A DNA stretch of 64,000 nt from Liriodendron chinense (GCA_003013855.2 ML058408.1:7603356-7667355), one strand, 5' to 3'; shown: positions 39,167 to 49,622, counted from the stretch's first letter. A program made the numbers and translations. Notes: generated by a model from the sequence alone, not told the origin.

Positions 39167-40101
39167 TGTTAATGTCAAATTTTGTAACGAGATCCTTCGA
39201 CTTTTCTCCTTCACTCCAGCAGGAATTTCCACCACCAGACCTAAAGCAAGACAGCAAATAAGGGTGGCTGGGGACCAGCCGTTAGCCCTCCGATGCTTAA
39301 GTTAGGCCACAGTAAGAAGAGAAGCCAAGTAAACGAGACCAAGATCGAATGATGTGTGCGTACCTGCTCTCAATGGAGCCACCCCTTTATATAGATCTGA
39401 AGCAATCCAATTTGTTACGTGAGATGTCGAAATCCCGTTGATGTCGCATACGATACTGAGAATTCGCTGATTTCGTGGGATAAGATCCTATCTTTTTAGT
39501 CAGATCCAATCCCAATGACTTATTCCAACAATCACGCCCCTTGATGGTAATCCCTTGAAATCCGGCTGGAAGCCATAGTTGGAATCATAGCCTCCGAAAA
39601 GGAAGGAGACGCCGACAAGACGAAAACCACCGAACTGGTTGTAGCCCTGCTTGGTGTCGCAGAGGGATTGGACAAGCTGCTCGACGGGAATCGGGTGCTA
39701 GTACTGAAAGCTAAGAGAGATTACCGCAGAAAAGCTACTCGCAGGTTAGAATGTGGTCGCGAGTCCGAGTACATACTTAGATGTGACGTCTTTCAACGAC
39801 TTGTGAGAAGATCTGTTCGCGGATCGAATTTTGCCGTATTTGACTATCGGTTATGAAGACTCGAGACTTGCGAATAGCTGCTCCGTATTTTTCAATCTAT
39901 GACTCCTGATCAGGCGTGCTCGAGAATCGAATGGACGTCCCGCATTTATCCAACATTCGACTCTCGAGCAGATAATCTCGAGAGTCGAATGGACGTCCCG
40001 CACTTATCCAATATTCGACTCTCGATTAGACAATCTCGAGAGTCAAGAGCGAAATGGGCATTTCCGCGTGAAATCTTATCTCCATCATTTTGCCTATAAC
40101 A
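39167..40101 (-). repeat. 3' LTR of the Tat element
   Basis: This 935 bp repeat runs from TGTTAATGTC to CTATAACA in plus-strand reading. It differs from the other LTR at 39623, 39834, 40017, 40029 and 40045 (four transitions, one transversion) with no length change. In element orientation it begins at 40101. Its minus-strand TATA box is at 39386-39393. Confidence 0.97.
39919..40044. repeat. 58 bp tandem repeats in U3 of the Tat LTR (3' copy)
   Basis: Copies start at 39919 and 39977, with a partial third at 40035, exactly 58 bp apart. Each has CTCGAGA-TCGAATGGACGTC and ends in CGACTCTCGA. Where copies meet, GACTCTCGAG and CTCGAGAGTC form inverted repeats. The same block is at 49623-49748 in the other LTR. 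U3 repeats like these often act as enhancers; that role is inferred. Confidence 0.8.
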
Positions 40102-40115
40102 GATGCCCCCCAAGT
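40102..40115 (-). other. Polypurine tract of the Tat element
   Basis: The minus strand reads ACTTGGGGGGCATC directly against the 3' LTR. This is the plus-strand primer for reverse transcription and confirms the element orientation. Confidence 0.8.
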
Positions 40116-40273
40116 CCTTGCCGCCAAGAATTCTTAAGGAAAGGACTTAGCTTACTATCACACGAAACCGCCCGCTGCTTGCATCGAGAACGGCACCCCA
40201 CATGATGGGCTGGAATTAATGAACGCCAGCTTTCCGCAGCCTTTTCGCAGACGGAAAATGAAGGGGCGCTCGC

Positions 40274-40373
40274 CACGTGTTTGTGTAATTAATGGGCGTG
40301 CCTGCTCGAGCGCTGTGTCAAGGGAGGGACTGCCACATGTCATCAGATACGGCGGAATGATTGCCTATAAATA
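40274..40373 (+). promoter_or_regulatory. Promoter of the antisense extra gene (G-box and TATA box)
   Basis: A G-box core CACGTG lies at 40274-40279 and a consensus TATA box, TATAAATA, at 40366-40373. The start codon at 40530 is about 157 bp downstream, after a leader rich in C and T as is usual for plant 5' UTRs. All of this lies outside the LTR, so the antisense gene appears to have its own promoter rather than borrowing the LTR. Motif spacing is seen directly; activity is inferred. Confidence 0.65.
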
Positions 40374-40529
40374 TACGGAGTCCGCCATTTCTTTGATTTT
40401 CTACAGAAGTTTTTTCGAAAGGAACCTGCAGCCTTTTCTTTCCATTCTTCTTCCTCTTCCGGTGCTCATTTTCTTTCCTTTTTCCGGTATACTTCCTTTT
40501 TCTTCTCCTTCTTTTATTTTTATATCCCC

Positions 40530-42705
40530 ATGGCTGGGAACTCTGACGAGACTACTGTCCCTCTTGGTGATGCCACTCCGGAGTCCTCTGCCTCCAGCAG
40601 TGCAAGGGTTTCGGCGGGGAGATACACAGCAGCCGGATATCCTTCCGTTTTATCGGAGGACCAACTGGCTGAGCTACGGGAGAGATACCAAATCCCTGAC
40701 TCTGTAACTCTCCGCTTGCCCGGAGGTGGAGAAACACCCGACTCCCCCCCCCCCCCCCAGGATGCGTAGCATTTTATGAGTACCAGCTTATCCTGGGGGT
40801 ACGCCTTCCCCTCCATCCCTTCGTTCGCGATGTACTCCGGTGTTACAAGATTGCCCCTGGGCAACTCATTGTGAACGGGTGGAGGGTGGTTCTGGGCTCC
40901 TTTGCCCTTTGGGCTCAGGCTGGCAACGGGGAACTCACGGCGGAGGAGTTCCTCCGTATGTTTCGTCTGAAGAAAGCTCCATCCAGCGAAGGCTGGTATT
41001 ATTTGTGTTACTGGCACCGGGATAATTTCGTGTTGGGGAAGCCCTCCTCGAACTATCCCGGCTGGAGGAAGCGGTGGTTCTATGCTTCCGGGAGCTGGGA
41101 GTCTGCCTCCTCCAGGGGTCCAGGAGTGACCCGGTTTTTCTGTGAAGGTAGACACAATCCCGTATTGTGCAGTTTCCTCAGAATAATTTTTAGGGTTTTG
41201 CTTCGTTTGACCATTATTTGTGCTCGCAGGTATCCCGGCATTGAGGAAACCGAATTTGAAAGGAGGGATCAACGAGAAGATTGTCAGAGTATATAAGGTG
41301 CCTGTCGGAGATAGGCATATCGAGGCTTGCTTATCTCCTTCGCGACTTGCAGCAGCAGGCCTCATATCCAGAAGAGAAGTTGAAATGACGAAGGCTGGAG
41401 AGAAGAGAGGCCTACTGCCCCGTCTGAAGGGCACAGGCTCCAAAAGGCAGAAGAGAACCCCTGCCGAACCTTCTCAATCCTCCATCTGCACGGGCAGCGA
41501 CCAGCCTGCCCTTCCCGCGAGCATGGCGGGGGCCCCAGCTGGGCCCACTATTCCTTCACTGGTGGTCGCACCTGGGCCACCAGTGATCAACATTGCAGAT
41601 AATTCCCCAGATGGGGTGGGGTCCAACTGCCCCCCAGCTGAAGAGGCTCGAGAGCAGGTAGAACCTCAAGAGCCGACTCCTGCTCGGGAACTGGTCCCGG
41701 CTGCCGAGCAGGGACCTGCTCGCGAGTCCATGCCTCTACCTCGTGAGCAGGCCGGTTTGGTCGTTGCCCAACCGTCTGGGAGCGGGACGTACTCGATTCC
41801 ACGCCACCTCCACCCTGTATGTAAATTTTTGTTCGAGAATGTCCCGCCTCACGCCTTCGGCTCTCTCCCCGAGCCAAGTCCTGAGAACCTTATCCTCGAA
41901 GCGGGGATGAGGATGGTTCAGGTAAGACTTCGTCAAGATCTGTTTCGACCTGTTGTTACGTTCCAGAACTCTTATATTTTTCATCTCTTTGCAGGGTTTA
42001 GATCTTATTCTGCGAACGAGGCGTGATATCGTTGCCGCCCGTCGCACGATAGAGGAGGCTGAGGGAAAGAGGACTGCCTTGGAAAAGGCAGTTCAAGGAA
42101 GAGATCAACTGCTCAAGGCTCGTGAGGCAGTGATCTCGAAGAGAGATGAGGAGAAAAAGATCCTCATCGAGAAGATCCAAGTCCTGACCGACAGGTATCA
42201 GGCCTTGGACTCAGACTACGTGAAGCTCACGGGTCTGAAGGAGAAGGCAGAGAGAGAGAGGGAGATCTTCCGGCAGGACAAGATCTCGTTAGAGGAGCAA
42301 TTCGCGGGGGCCAGGTCGCAGCTCAAGGAGGCCTACGACAACTTGACTAGGGAGCGCACCGCTCTCGCGCAGCTTAAGGACGACTCGATCCACTGGGACG
42401 AGGAGAGAGTCGCCCTTGTAAAAATGCTCTCGGAGGAAGGTGCTCGGGCAGTTTCCGAGTTCCGGACTTCGCAGCTGTATGACGATGAACGATATGAGTC
42501 ATACGATGCTGGTCGAGACTTTGCACTAAGAGTAGTGCAACGAATGATCCCATCCTTCGATATGGGGGAATTCGGTCGAGTCGCGACCATCATAGCTGCA
42601 GAAGAGCAAGCTGCTGCCGAGAACGAGGTGACTGAAGCCACGCAGGCTGGAGGGGCTCCTGAAATGGGCCCTGAAGTCGAGAGCGTGGCTCCTCCAAGCG
42701 ATTGA
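40530..42705 (+). CDS. Antisense extra gene of the Tat element, three exons, frameshifted
   Basis: The gene runs opposite to gag-pol. It starts at an ATG in good context (CCCCATGG) and has exons at 40530-41147, 41230-41921 and 41995-42705, joined by two GT-AG introns whose phases agree. Exon 1 has a Ser/Pro-rich start, then a conserved block (FYEYQLILGVRLPLHPFV, later WFYASGSWE) of the type annotated in plants as a putative gypsy-type transposon domain. Exon 2 ends in a low-complexity Pro/Glu-rich region. Exon 3 is mostly a charged coiled coil (about 42010-42390) with an acidic Ala/Glu-rich tail. The reading frame changes at the 15-C run at 40744-40758, so as read the product stops at 40769. 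Antisense genes in this position are known from the Tat lineage. Their function is unknown; the coiled coil suggests oligomerisation. Confidence 0.75.
40744..40758 (+). other. 15-C homopolymer at the frame break of the antisense gene
   Basis: Upstream codons sit in one frame and the conserved domain in another, and the switch falls at this run. The total exon length is two bases over a multiple of three, which fits a slip in run length. Polymerase slippage in the genome and a base-calling error are both possible. Confidence 0.8.
41148..41229 (+). other. Intron 1 of the antisense gene
   Basis: The 82 bp intron runs from GAAG|GTAGAC to GCTCGCAG|GTATCC. It is T-rich towards its 3' end, as plant introns are. 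It splits a glycine codon after the first base, and the downstream frame then stays open to the next intron. Confidence 0.75.
41922..41994 (+). other. Intron 2 of the antisense gene
   Basis: The 73 bp intron runs from TTCAG|GTAAGAC to CTCTTTGCAG|GGTTTAG. Donor and acceptor are near consensus, with a pyrimidine-rich stretch before the acceptor. It lies between codons and links the two long open frames exactly. Confidence 0.85.
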
Positions 42706-43327
42706 TTTCCTTTTATTTTCTTCTCTTTTGTATCTGCGATCATCTCTGTAATCATCTAATTATCAATGAAAAGATATTTTTGGAAGTGTTACTGTTTTGT
42801 TGCTGTTCTCCCTTTATCTTTCATTTTTTGCTTTATGTTGATCTTGAATGGATTCATCAGAGATGTGACCCTTTAATTCGAGCATGAGCTAAGCTGCTCG
42901 CGATTAGGATGTGACCCCGATCGCTGCCCTAATTTGAGCACGAGCTGCGGTGCTCGCATTCTGGAGTGCGATCCCTCCTCTCACCAATCGCGAGTAACTA
43001 ACTCATAAAAAAAATGAATTAGACTCAATCCGGGGGTCGTGAGACCATGTCCGCGTTGAGATAGACTGATCTATCGATTGAGATTTTGATTCTACCAAGG
43101 GCAGAAGGTTGGTCAAGAGATGGTATTCATTCTCTTTAAGGCTTTTCAGGTCCATGAAAATGGAGAAGCAACCAACTAGTAATGATTTTAGTCCTACCAA
43201 AGGTAGGCAATTGGCTAAGAGGATGTGTAAGCACTCTTCAGGGCTATTCAGGTCCATATAAATGGAGTAGCGGCCGAAAGATATCTTTCACTTTATTCAT
43301 AAAACGTTATGATAAACTACATCGAAT
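42706..43327. other. Convergent spacer between the antisense gene and pol
   Basis: The two genes end toward each other across about 620 bp. Near 42764 the motif AATGAAA may serve as a poly(A) signal for the antisense gene. The stretch at 43080-43290 has two imperfect ~104 bp copies (GATTTTGATTCTACCAA near 43081; GATTTTAGTCCTACCAA near 43185), each ending in CAGGTCCAT-AAATGGAG. I see no coding region. Confidence 0.6.
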
Positions 43328-46300
43328 CTAGGGGTAGTATCGTAGCAAATGCTCCACGTGCCAAGGGCGACGTACAGGCTTCCCTTGCATGTCTTCAAGA
43401 TAATAAGTACCGGGTCGCACAACCCTAATAACCCGATACGGGCCTTCCCAATTCGGATCCAATGAACGAACAGGAATTCCAAGATTTTGCCTTAGGACCA
43501 AATCTCCGAACTGGAAGGATCTAGGTCGAACCTTCGCATTCCGATAACGAGCAATACGTTGTTGATATGCCGCCACTCGTACTTGGGAAGCATTTCTTCG
43601 CTCTTCCAAGAGATCGAGATGAAGTCGGAGGTTTTCCTGATTGCTCGCGGGATCGTACTGTTCGATCCGATATGAGGGCACTTGAATTTCCACTGGTACT
43701 ACTGCGTCAACACCAAATGCTAAGGAGAAAGGAGTTTCACCTGTCGATGTACAGGCCGTGGTTCTATAGGCCCATAACACCTCTGGCAGAAGTTCTGGCC
43801 ACACCCCTTTACATTCACTTAGCTTGGTCTTTAAATGATGCTTTATGATTTTATTCACTGCCTCGACCTGCCCATTCGCCTGAGGATGATATGGAGAAGT
43901 GCGGAGATTACGTATCTTCCATTTGTCACAAAATTCATCAAAGGCTGCGTTGTCGAACTGCGTTCCGTTATCGGTAATTATAGTATGAGGAAGTCCGAAG
44001 CGACATATGATATTTCTCCACATAAACTTAGTAGTTTGTTTTTCAGTTATTTTGGCTAATGGTTCTGCCTCGGCCCATTTGGTGAAATAATCAACCGCCA
44101 CGATCGCGAACCTATTCTGTCCCTTTCCCATAGGTAAGGGCCCGATGATATCGATCCCCCACTGAGCAAAAGGCCAAGGGCTGTCGACTGGGGTCATCCG
44201 CTCAGACGGTACACGAGGTATAGGTTGATATCGTTGACACTTGTCGCATGTTTTAGAAAATTCTATGGCGTCTGCTTTCATAGTAGGCCAATAATATCCT
44301 TGCCTCATCGCTTTATATGCTAGAGATCGCCCCCTGGGATGATTACCACATGCCCCCTGGTGTACTTCATCTAGAACACGATGTGCTTCTTCTGGATGAA
44401 GACACCTTAAATAAGGCAAGGAGAAGCTTTTTCGCAACAAGATTCCATCTTGTAAGGTGTACCTGGCAGCTCGAAGCCGAATTTGTCTTGCAGCTTTCTT
44501 GTCTTCTGGTAGGTATCCATCTCTGAGATAGAGGATGATAGGATCCATCCAGCATGGAGACGATTGTACCGATATAACTTGCTCGAGAGTCACTTGGTCG
44601 ATACTCAAGTGTTGACGGTGCTCGATGGGGATCGAATGTGATAGCTCCGATTCCGGTGCAGAAGCGAGTTTTGCCAAGGAATCGGCAAGTTGGTTCTGCT
44701 CGCGAGGGATATGAAATATTTTATAAGTCTTCAGTTTGGCGAGCAGGATGAGGACACGAGACTTGTATAAGGCCATTCTTTCTTCTTTGGTCTCGAATTC
44801 GCCAAGAACTTGGTTGACAATGAGCTGGGAGTCGCTATGAATTATCAAATTCTGGACTGCGAGGACAACGACTAGCTCGAGGCCAACAATCAGGGCCTCA
44901 TATTCTGCTTCATTATTGGAGATGCGTGATTCAAAACGCAGAGCATATTGAAAATGCGACCCGTCAGGAGCCACCAAAATCAGGCCCGCTCCACTGCCAG
45001 TGGCTCGCGACGACCCGTCTACGAAGAGAGACCAAGGAGGCTGGTCGCTGGTCATAACATTATCTTCAGAAGAATACGTAAATTCAGCGATGAAGTCAGC
45101 CACGGCCTGGCCCTTGACTGCCGTCCTAGGACAGAATGAGATATCATGCTCACTGATCTCGACTGCCCATTTAGTCAAGCGTCCTGAAGCCTCAGGTTTT
45201 TGAAGGACTTGGCGTAGTGGATGATTTGTTGGTACTAAAATAGCATGGGCTTGAAAGTATGGTCGCAGTTTTCGAGCTGCCGTGATTAAGGCTAGGGCCA
45301 GTTTCTCCATATCAGAATACCTAGTTTCTACATCAACCATTGCTCGACTGATATAATAAACGGGCCTTTGTATCCCAGAATCTTCTCTTATTAAAGCGGC
45401 ACTAACGGCCGTGGAAGACACAGATAAATAAAGAATGAGTTGCTCATGTGCCACAGGCTTAGATAAAATGGGGGGAGCGCTCATATATTGCTTCAGTTGT
45501 TGAAAAGCTTCTTCACATTGAGGTGTCCACTTCCAATCAGACTTGGCCGTTGCATGAAGGAGTTTGAAGAAGGGCAAGCACTTGTCAGATGCTCGCGAGA
45601 TGAACCTGTTCAATGATGCGATGCGACCAGCTAGACGCTGAACGTCCTTCAGAGTCGCTGGGGATTTCATCTCTATCAATGCTTTAATCGCCTCAATTCC
45701 ACGTTGGCCAACCATGAACCCAAGAAATTTCCCTGCAGATACTCCAAACGCACATTTTTCTGGATTTAATTTCATCTGATACTTCCTCATCAGATCAAAG
45801 GCTTCTCGAAGATCAGGAATGTGGTCATCTTCATCGATGCTTTTTACGAGCATATCGTCAACATATACTTCCATATTCCTACCGATTTGAGCAGCGAATA
45901 TTTTGTTGACAAGACGTTGATAAGTAGCCCCTGCATTTTTGAGACCGAACGGCATTACCTGGTAGCAATATAGTCCTCGATCTGTGATGAAGGCAGTATG
46001 CTGGCTATCAGGTGGATGCATCATAATCTGGTTGTAACCAGAATAAGCATCCATAAAACTGAGGAGAGCATGTCTAGCTGTTGAGTCAACCAACTGGTCG
46101 ATCCGCGGTGTCGGAAAACTATCTTTGGGACATGCGTTGTTCAAGTCTGAATAGTCGATGCACATCCTCCATTTGCCATTAGCTTTCCGAACGAGAACTA
46201 CGTTGGCGACCCATTCTGGGTAGTCAACTTCTTTTATGAAATTAGCCGCGAGTAGCTTTTCAACTTCAGTTTTGATTGCCATTTGTCTTTCTGCAGTAAA

Positions 46301-48826
46301 GGCACGTCGACGCTGATGTACGGGTTTATGCTTCGGGTCAATGTTGAGACGATGTGCGATGACATCAGGATCGATGCCTGGCATATCTTTATGAGACCAA
46401 GCAAACACGTCCTTGTATTCGGTGAGGAAACGGATCAAATTTTCATGATGGATAATGTTTAAGGAGGAACCGATGTACACGATCTTAGACGGGTCGTCTT
46501 CGGTCAAGCGGATCGCCACTGTTTCCTCTCCTGGAGTTCCTGATTTCAGAGCATTTTCCCTTGGATCCAACGCGGTGGCGAGAACGTCGGATGAACCTTG
46601 AACTATTTCCATGACAGGTGTCGCTTGAGCCTTCTTTCGATCTTGGAGGGCTATCTGGTAACAGGACCGTGCCTCCTGCTGACTTCCTCGCACGACCCCG
46701 ATGCCATTTGGGGTCGGAAATTTAACACATAAATATGAAGGGTGCAAGGTCGCTCCAACCTTAGTTAGAGACGGTCGCCCCAAGATGGCGTTATATGCTG
46801 ATTTTCGATCCACGACGAGGAAGTTTACGAAGACGGTGGTCTTCGCTGGACTCTCCCCAAAGGTGACTGGGAGATCGATACTTCCTTCAGGTGTTACCAC
46901 CTCTCCTCCAAAGCCGACAAGAGGGGTCGATACTGGCTTGAGGAGGTTTCTGGCAAGTGCCATCTTGTCGAAAGCCTCCAAATACAGAATATCGGCCGAG
47001 CTACCTGTATCCACCATAATTCGATGAGTCAGATAATTTGATACCTTCAGTGTGACTATGATGGAATCTTCATGAGGGAAGTGAATTCCCGCTGCATCTT
47101 CGAGGGTGAACGAAATTGGAGGATGGCTAGCCTTCGATGAGTTGGACGCTTGTTCCAGCCAATAGATCTGCTGGGGTTCTTTGGACGCCTTTCGGGCGTA
47201 TGCCTTTCTTGAAGCTTGAGAGTCACCCCCGCAAGCTGGACCCCCGACGATAGTGCGGATTTCTCCTGTGGGCTCGGCGTCCTCCTGGTTGGTTTGATGA
47301 TGAGGTGGTTCCTTTTGGCGAGATGAGGTCTTCGCCCTTTCTGGTGATCGATTTTTAAGAGCAACATAATCCTGGAGATGGCCTTTTCGAATAAGGGCTT
47401 CGATATGGTCTCGTAAAGAGATGCAGTCCTGGGTCCTATGCCCGTGATCTTTGTGAAAGTAACAGAACTTGCTCTTGTCCCTCTTCTCGGGATCGGATTT
47501 GATCTTTGCAGGCCACTTCACATATGGCTTGTGTTTAATTTCCATTAGAACCTTTTCAGGAGACTGATTGAGAGGAGTGTAATTATGATATTTACCAGAG
47601 TAAGGCCTCTTGGGAGAACGATCGCGCTGGTCACGACGGTATTTCTTATCCGTAGAAGAGGCTCCTTCTGGTTTGCGCTTCTTGCTCTGTACTCCATGGC
47701 GTGTCAATGCGACTTCTTCTGCATTGATATATTTCTGAGCTTTGGCTTGAAATTCTGCCATAGTTTTCGGTGGGCTTTTATCTAAGGCAAACCTGAATTT
47801 CTCGCTCGTTATTCCAGCAATGAGGGCTGTAAGACCCTTTTCTTCGGTGTATCCCTCAGTTTGAACGGCTTCGGCAGTGAATCGTACTGTGAACTCCTTT
47901 ATTGTTTCCCCATGCTGCTGTTTCAAATTCATCAGATGGGAGGCTGGCTTCTTAATGCGAATACTTCCCATGAATTGAGAAAGAAATATCTCCGATAATT
48001 GGGAAAAGGAACTGATGGAACGAGGCTTTAACCCCCGAAACCACGTACGAGCCGCTTCCTTCAATGTAAGGGGAAAAGCCCTACACATGATTTCTGAACC
48101 ATGTCCCTCCAACTCCATGAGGGACCTGTATGTTTCCAGATGTTCCAGAGGATCGCCAATGCCTGTATACGGAGCGATAACAGGCGCTCGATACTTTCTG
48201 GGCAACGGGGCTTCCATGACCTCTCTAGTGAAGGGAGATTCAGATTGATGTATCGCCGCCATGACAGCAGATGGCCGATTTGCCTGGTATCTCTGTTCCA
48301 TGACATCAAAACGATCTTGGATTCTTTTGAGATCTCCTTCCCATGGCAGGGTATAGCTAGACGTTTCGGCGGTGGAGCCTTGCGGTTGAGGTTGTCGAGA
48401 CAAACTGGAATGTATGGAATGTGGAGACGGCACAGGGGGATGGCCGCCAAGTGGTGGGACCTGTGGTTCATCCATAGAATGTCTGGAAGCAACTGGTATG
48501 GGTGGCGGTGGTAACCCTTCGGAGGGTTGTCTTTGCGGTTCAGGAAAGTGCTGATCAAGCCGATTTGACAGAGCCTGAACTCCGGCGTTTAGAGTTAGGA
48601 GAGTGTTTTCGAGGAATCGTAGGACATCATCTTGATTTCCAGAGGCCTCCAATAATGGATTTGTTGATGGCATATTTGGGGCTCCTTGAGGGATATCCGT
48701 CGGAACAGGTGGGAGGGCAGGTGCGGATTCCGTCTCATCAGGCGGAGGTGGTGCCTGCCTCGAAGTTGAAGGATGAACAGTCTTTCTAGGAGGCATCACC
48801 GAAGGATTTTGATCGGTGGTTAACAC
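43328..48826 (-). CDS. gag-pol: Tat-lineage Gag-Pol polyprotein, intact
   Basis: One uninterrupted frame of 1832 residues covers every activity needed for replication. The domains in order are: Gag about 185-378; zinc knuckle 455-468 (CYFHKDHGHRTQDC); aspartic protease with DTGSS at 606-610; reverse transcriptase about 820-1060 with YVDD at 988-991; a first RNase H about 1120-1240 in which the usual DAS-type active site reads YLSVSST, so probably a structural remnant; a second, archaeal-type RNase H about 1265-1390 (D1270, E1308, D1332, D1382); and integrase with the HHCC finger (H1489, H1496, C1527, C1530) and D1559, D1619, E1655 spaced as D35E. A GPY/F-type module (WEGPYRV, about 1793) follows, with no chromodomain. 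The start codon lies about 24 bp past the primer site. Proteolytic processing would be needed to free the enzymes. Confidence 0.96.
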   Translation of the reverse strand: MLTTDQNPSVMPPRKTVHPSTSRQAPPPPDETESAPALPPVPTDIPQGAPNMPSTNPLLEASGNQDDVLRFLENTLLTLNAGVQALSNRLDQHFPEPQRQPSEGLPPPPIPVASRHSMDEPQVPPLGGHPPVPSPHSIHSSLSRQPQPQGSTAETSSYTLPWEGDLKRIQDRFDVMEQRYQANRPSAVMAAIHQSESPFTREVMEAPLPRKYRAPVIAPYTGIGDPLEHLETYRSLMELEGHGSEIMCRAFPLTLKEAARTWFRGLKPRSISSFSQLSEIFLSQFMGSIRIKKPASHLMNLKQQHGETIKEFTVRFTAEAVQTEGYTEEKGLTALIAGITSEKFRFALDKSPPKTMAEFQAKAQKYINAEEVALTRHGVQSKKRKPEGASSTDKKYRRDQRDRSPKRPYSGKYHNYTPLNQSPEKVLMEIKHKPYVKWPAKIKSDPEKRDKSKFCYFHKDHGHRTQDCISLRDHIEALIRKGHLQDYVALKNRSPERAKTSSRQKEPPHHQTNQEDAEPTGEIRTIVGGPACGGDSQASRKAYARKASKEPQQIYWLEQASNSSKASHPPISFTLEDAAGIHFPHEDSIIVTLKVSNYLTHRIMVDTGSSADILYLEAFDKMALARNLLKPVSTPLVGFGGEVVTPEGSIDLPVTFGESPAKTTVFVNFLVVDRKSAYNAILGRPSLTKVGATLHPSYLCVKFPTPNGIGVVRGSQQEARSCYQIALQDRKKAQATPVMEIVQGSSDVLATALDPRENALKSGTPGEETVAIRLTEDDPSKIVYIGSSLNIIHHENLIRFLTEYKDVFAWSHKDMPGIDPDVIAHRLNIDPKHKPVHQRRRAFTAERQMAIKTEVEKLLAANFIKEVDYPEWVANVVLVRKANGKWRMCIDYSDLNNACPKDSFPTPRIDQLVDSTARHALLSFMDAYSGYNQIMMHPPDSQHTAFITDRGLYCYQVMPFGLKNAGATYQRLVNKIFAAQIGRNMEVYVDDMLVKSIDEDDHIPDLREAFDLMRKYQMKLNPEKCAFGVSAGKFLGFMVGQRGIEAIKALIEMKSPATLKDVQRLAGRIASLNRFISRASDKCLPFFKLLHATAKSDWKWTPQCEEAFQQLKQYMSAPPILSKPVAHEQLILYLSVSSTAVSAALIREDSGIQRPVYYISRAMVDVETRYSDMEKLALALITAARKLRPYFQAHAILVPTNHPLRQVLQKPEASGRLTKWAVEISEHDISFCPRTAVKGQAVADFIAEFTYSSEDNVMTSDQPPWSLFVDGSSRATGSGAGLILVAPDGSHFQYALRFESRISNNEAEYEALIVGLELVVVLAVQNLIIHSDSQLIVNQVLGEFETKEERMALYKSRVLILLAKLKTYKIFHIPREQNQLADSLAKLASAPESELSHSIPIEHRQHLSIDQVTLEQVISVQSSPCWMDPIILYLRDGYLPEDKKAARQIRLRAARYTLQDGILLRKSFSLPYLRCLHPEEAHRVLDEVHQGACGNHPRGRSLAYKAMRQGYYWPTMKADAIEFSKTCDKCQRYQPIPRVPSERMTPVDSPWPFAQWGIDIIGPLPMGKGQNRFAIVAVDYFTKWAEAEPLAKITEKQTTKFMWRNIICRFGLPHTIITDNGTQFDNAAFDEFCDKWKIRNLRTSPYHPQANGQVEAVNKIIKHHLKTKLSECKGVWPELLPEVLWAYRTTACTSTGETPFSLAFGVDAVVPVEIQVPSYRIEQYDPASNQENLRLHLDLLEERRNASQVRVAAYQQRIARYRNAKVRPRSFQFGDLVLRQNLGIPVRSLDPNWEGPYRVIRVVRPGTYYLEDMQGKPVRRPWHVEHLLRYYP

Positions 48827-48849
48827 GATTGATTTTGACGATCAAGTCG

Positions 48850-48867
48850 TTCCCACAGACGGCGCCA
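48850..48867 (-). other. Primer-binding site of the Tat element
   Basis: The minus strand reads TGGCGCCGTCTGTGGGAA, three bases inside the 5' LTR. The TGG start pairs with the CCA end of a tRNA. Tat elements commonly use this TGGCGCC type of site. I cannot name the tRNA with certainty. Confidence 0.85.
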
Positions 48868-49089
48868 AACTGTTAATGTCAAATTTTGTAACGAGATCCT
48901 TCGACTTTTCTCCTTCACTCCAGCAGGAATTTCCACCACCAGACCTAAAGCAAGACAGCAAATAAGGGTGGCTGGGGACCAGCCGTTAGCCCTCCGATGC
49001 TTAAGTTAGGCCACAGTAAGAAGAGAAGCCAAGTAAACGAGACCAAGATCGAATGATGTGTGCGTACCTGCTCTCAATGGAGCCACCCC

Positions 49090-49097
49090 TTTATATA
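49090..49097 (-). promoter_or_regulatory. TATA box for gag-pol in the 5' LTR
   Basis: The minus strand reads CTATATAAAGGGG. Transcription would begin about 30 bp further on (near 49060), giving a leader of about 230 bases before the Gag start. Confidence 0.65.
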
Positions 49098-49622
49098 GAT
49101 CTGAAGCAATCCAATTTGTTACGTGAGATGTCGAAATCCCGTTGATGTCGCATACGATACTGAGAATTCGCTGATTTCGTGGGATAAGATCCTATCTTTT
49201 TAGTCAGATCCAATCCCAATGACTTATTCCAACAATCACGCCCCTTGATGGTAATCCCTTGAAATCCGGCTGGAAGCCATAGTTGGAATCATAGCCTCCG
49301 AAAAGGAAGGAGACGCCGACAAGACGGAAACCACCGAACTGGTTGTAGCCCTGCTTGGTGTCGCAGAGGGATTGGACAAGCTGCTCGACGGGAATCGGGT
49401 GCTAGTACTGAAAGCTAAGAGAGATTACCGCAGAAAAGCTACTCGCAGGTTAGAATGTGGTCGCGAGTCCGAGTACATACTTAGATGTGACGTCTTTCAA
49501 CGACTTGTGAGAAGATCTGTTCGCGGATCGAATTTTGTCGTATTTGACTATCGGTTATGAAGACTCGAGACTTGCGAATAGCTGCTCCGTATTTTTCAAT
49601 CTATGACTCCTGATCAGGCGTG

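Noticed and set aside
39668..40099. ORFs of 62 and 66 codons in both Tat LTRs
   Set aside because: They recur only because the LTRs are duplicates, and they lie in U3 with no start context or domain.
40520..41443. 307-codon minus-strand ORF opposite the antisense gene
   Set aside because: It lies across exons and an intron of the plus-strand gene, has no recognisable domain and is low in complexity. The plus-strand reading has introns, a promoter and a conserved block.
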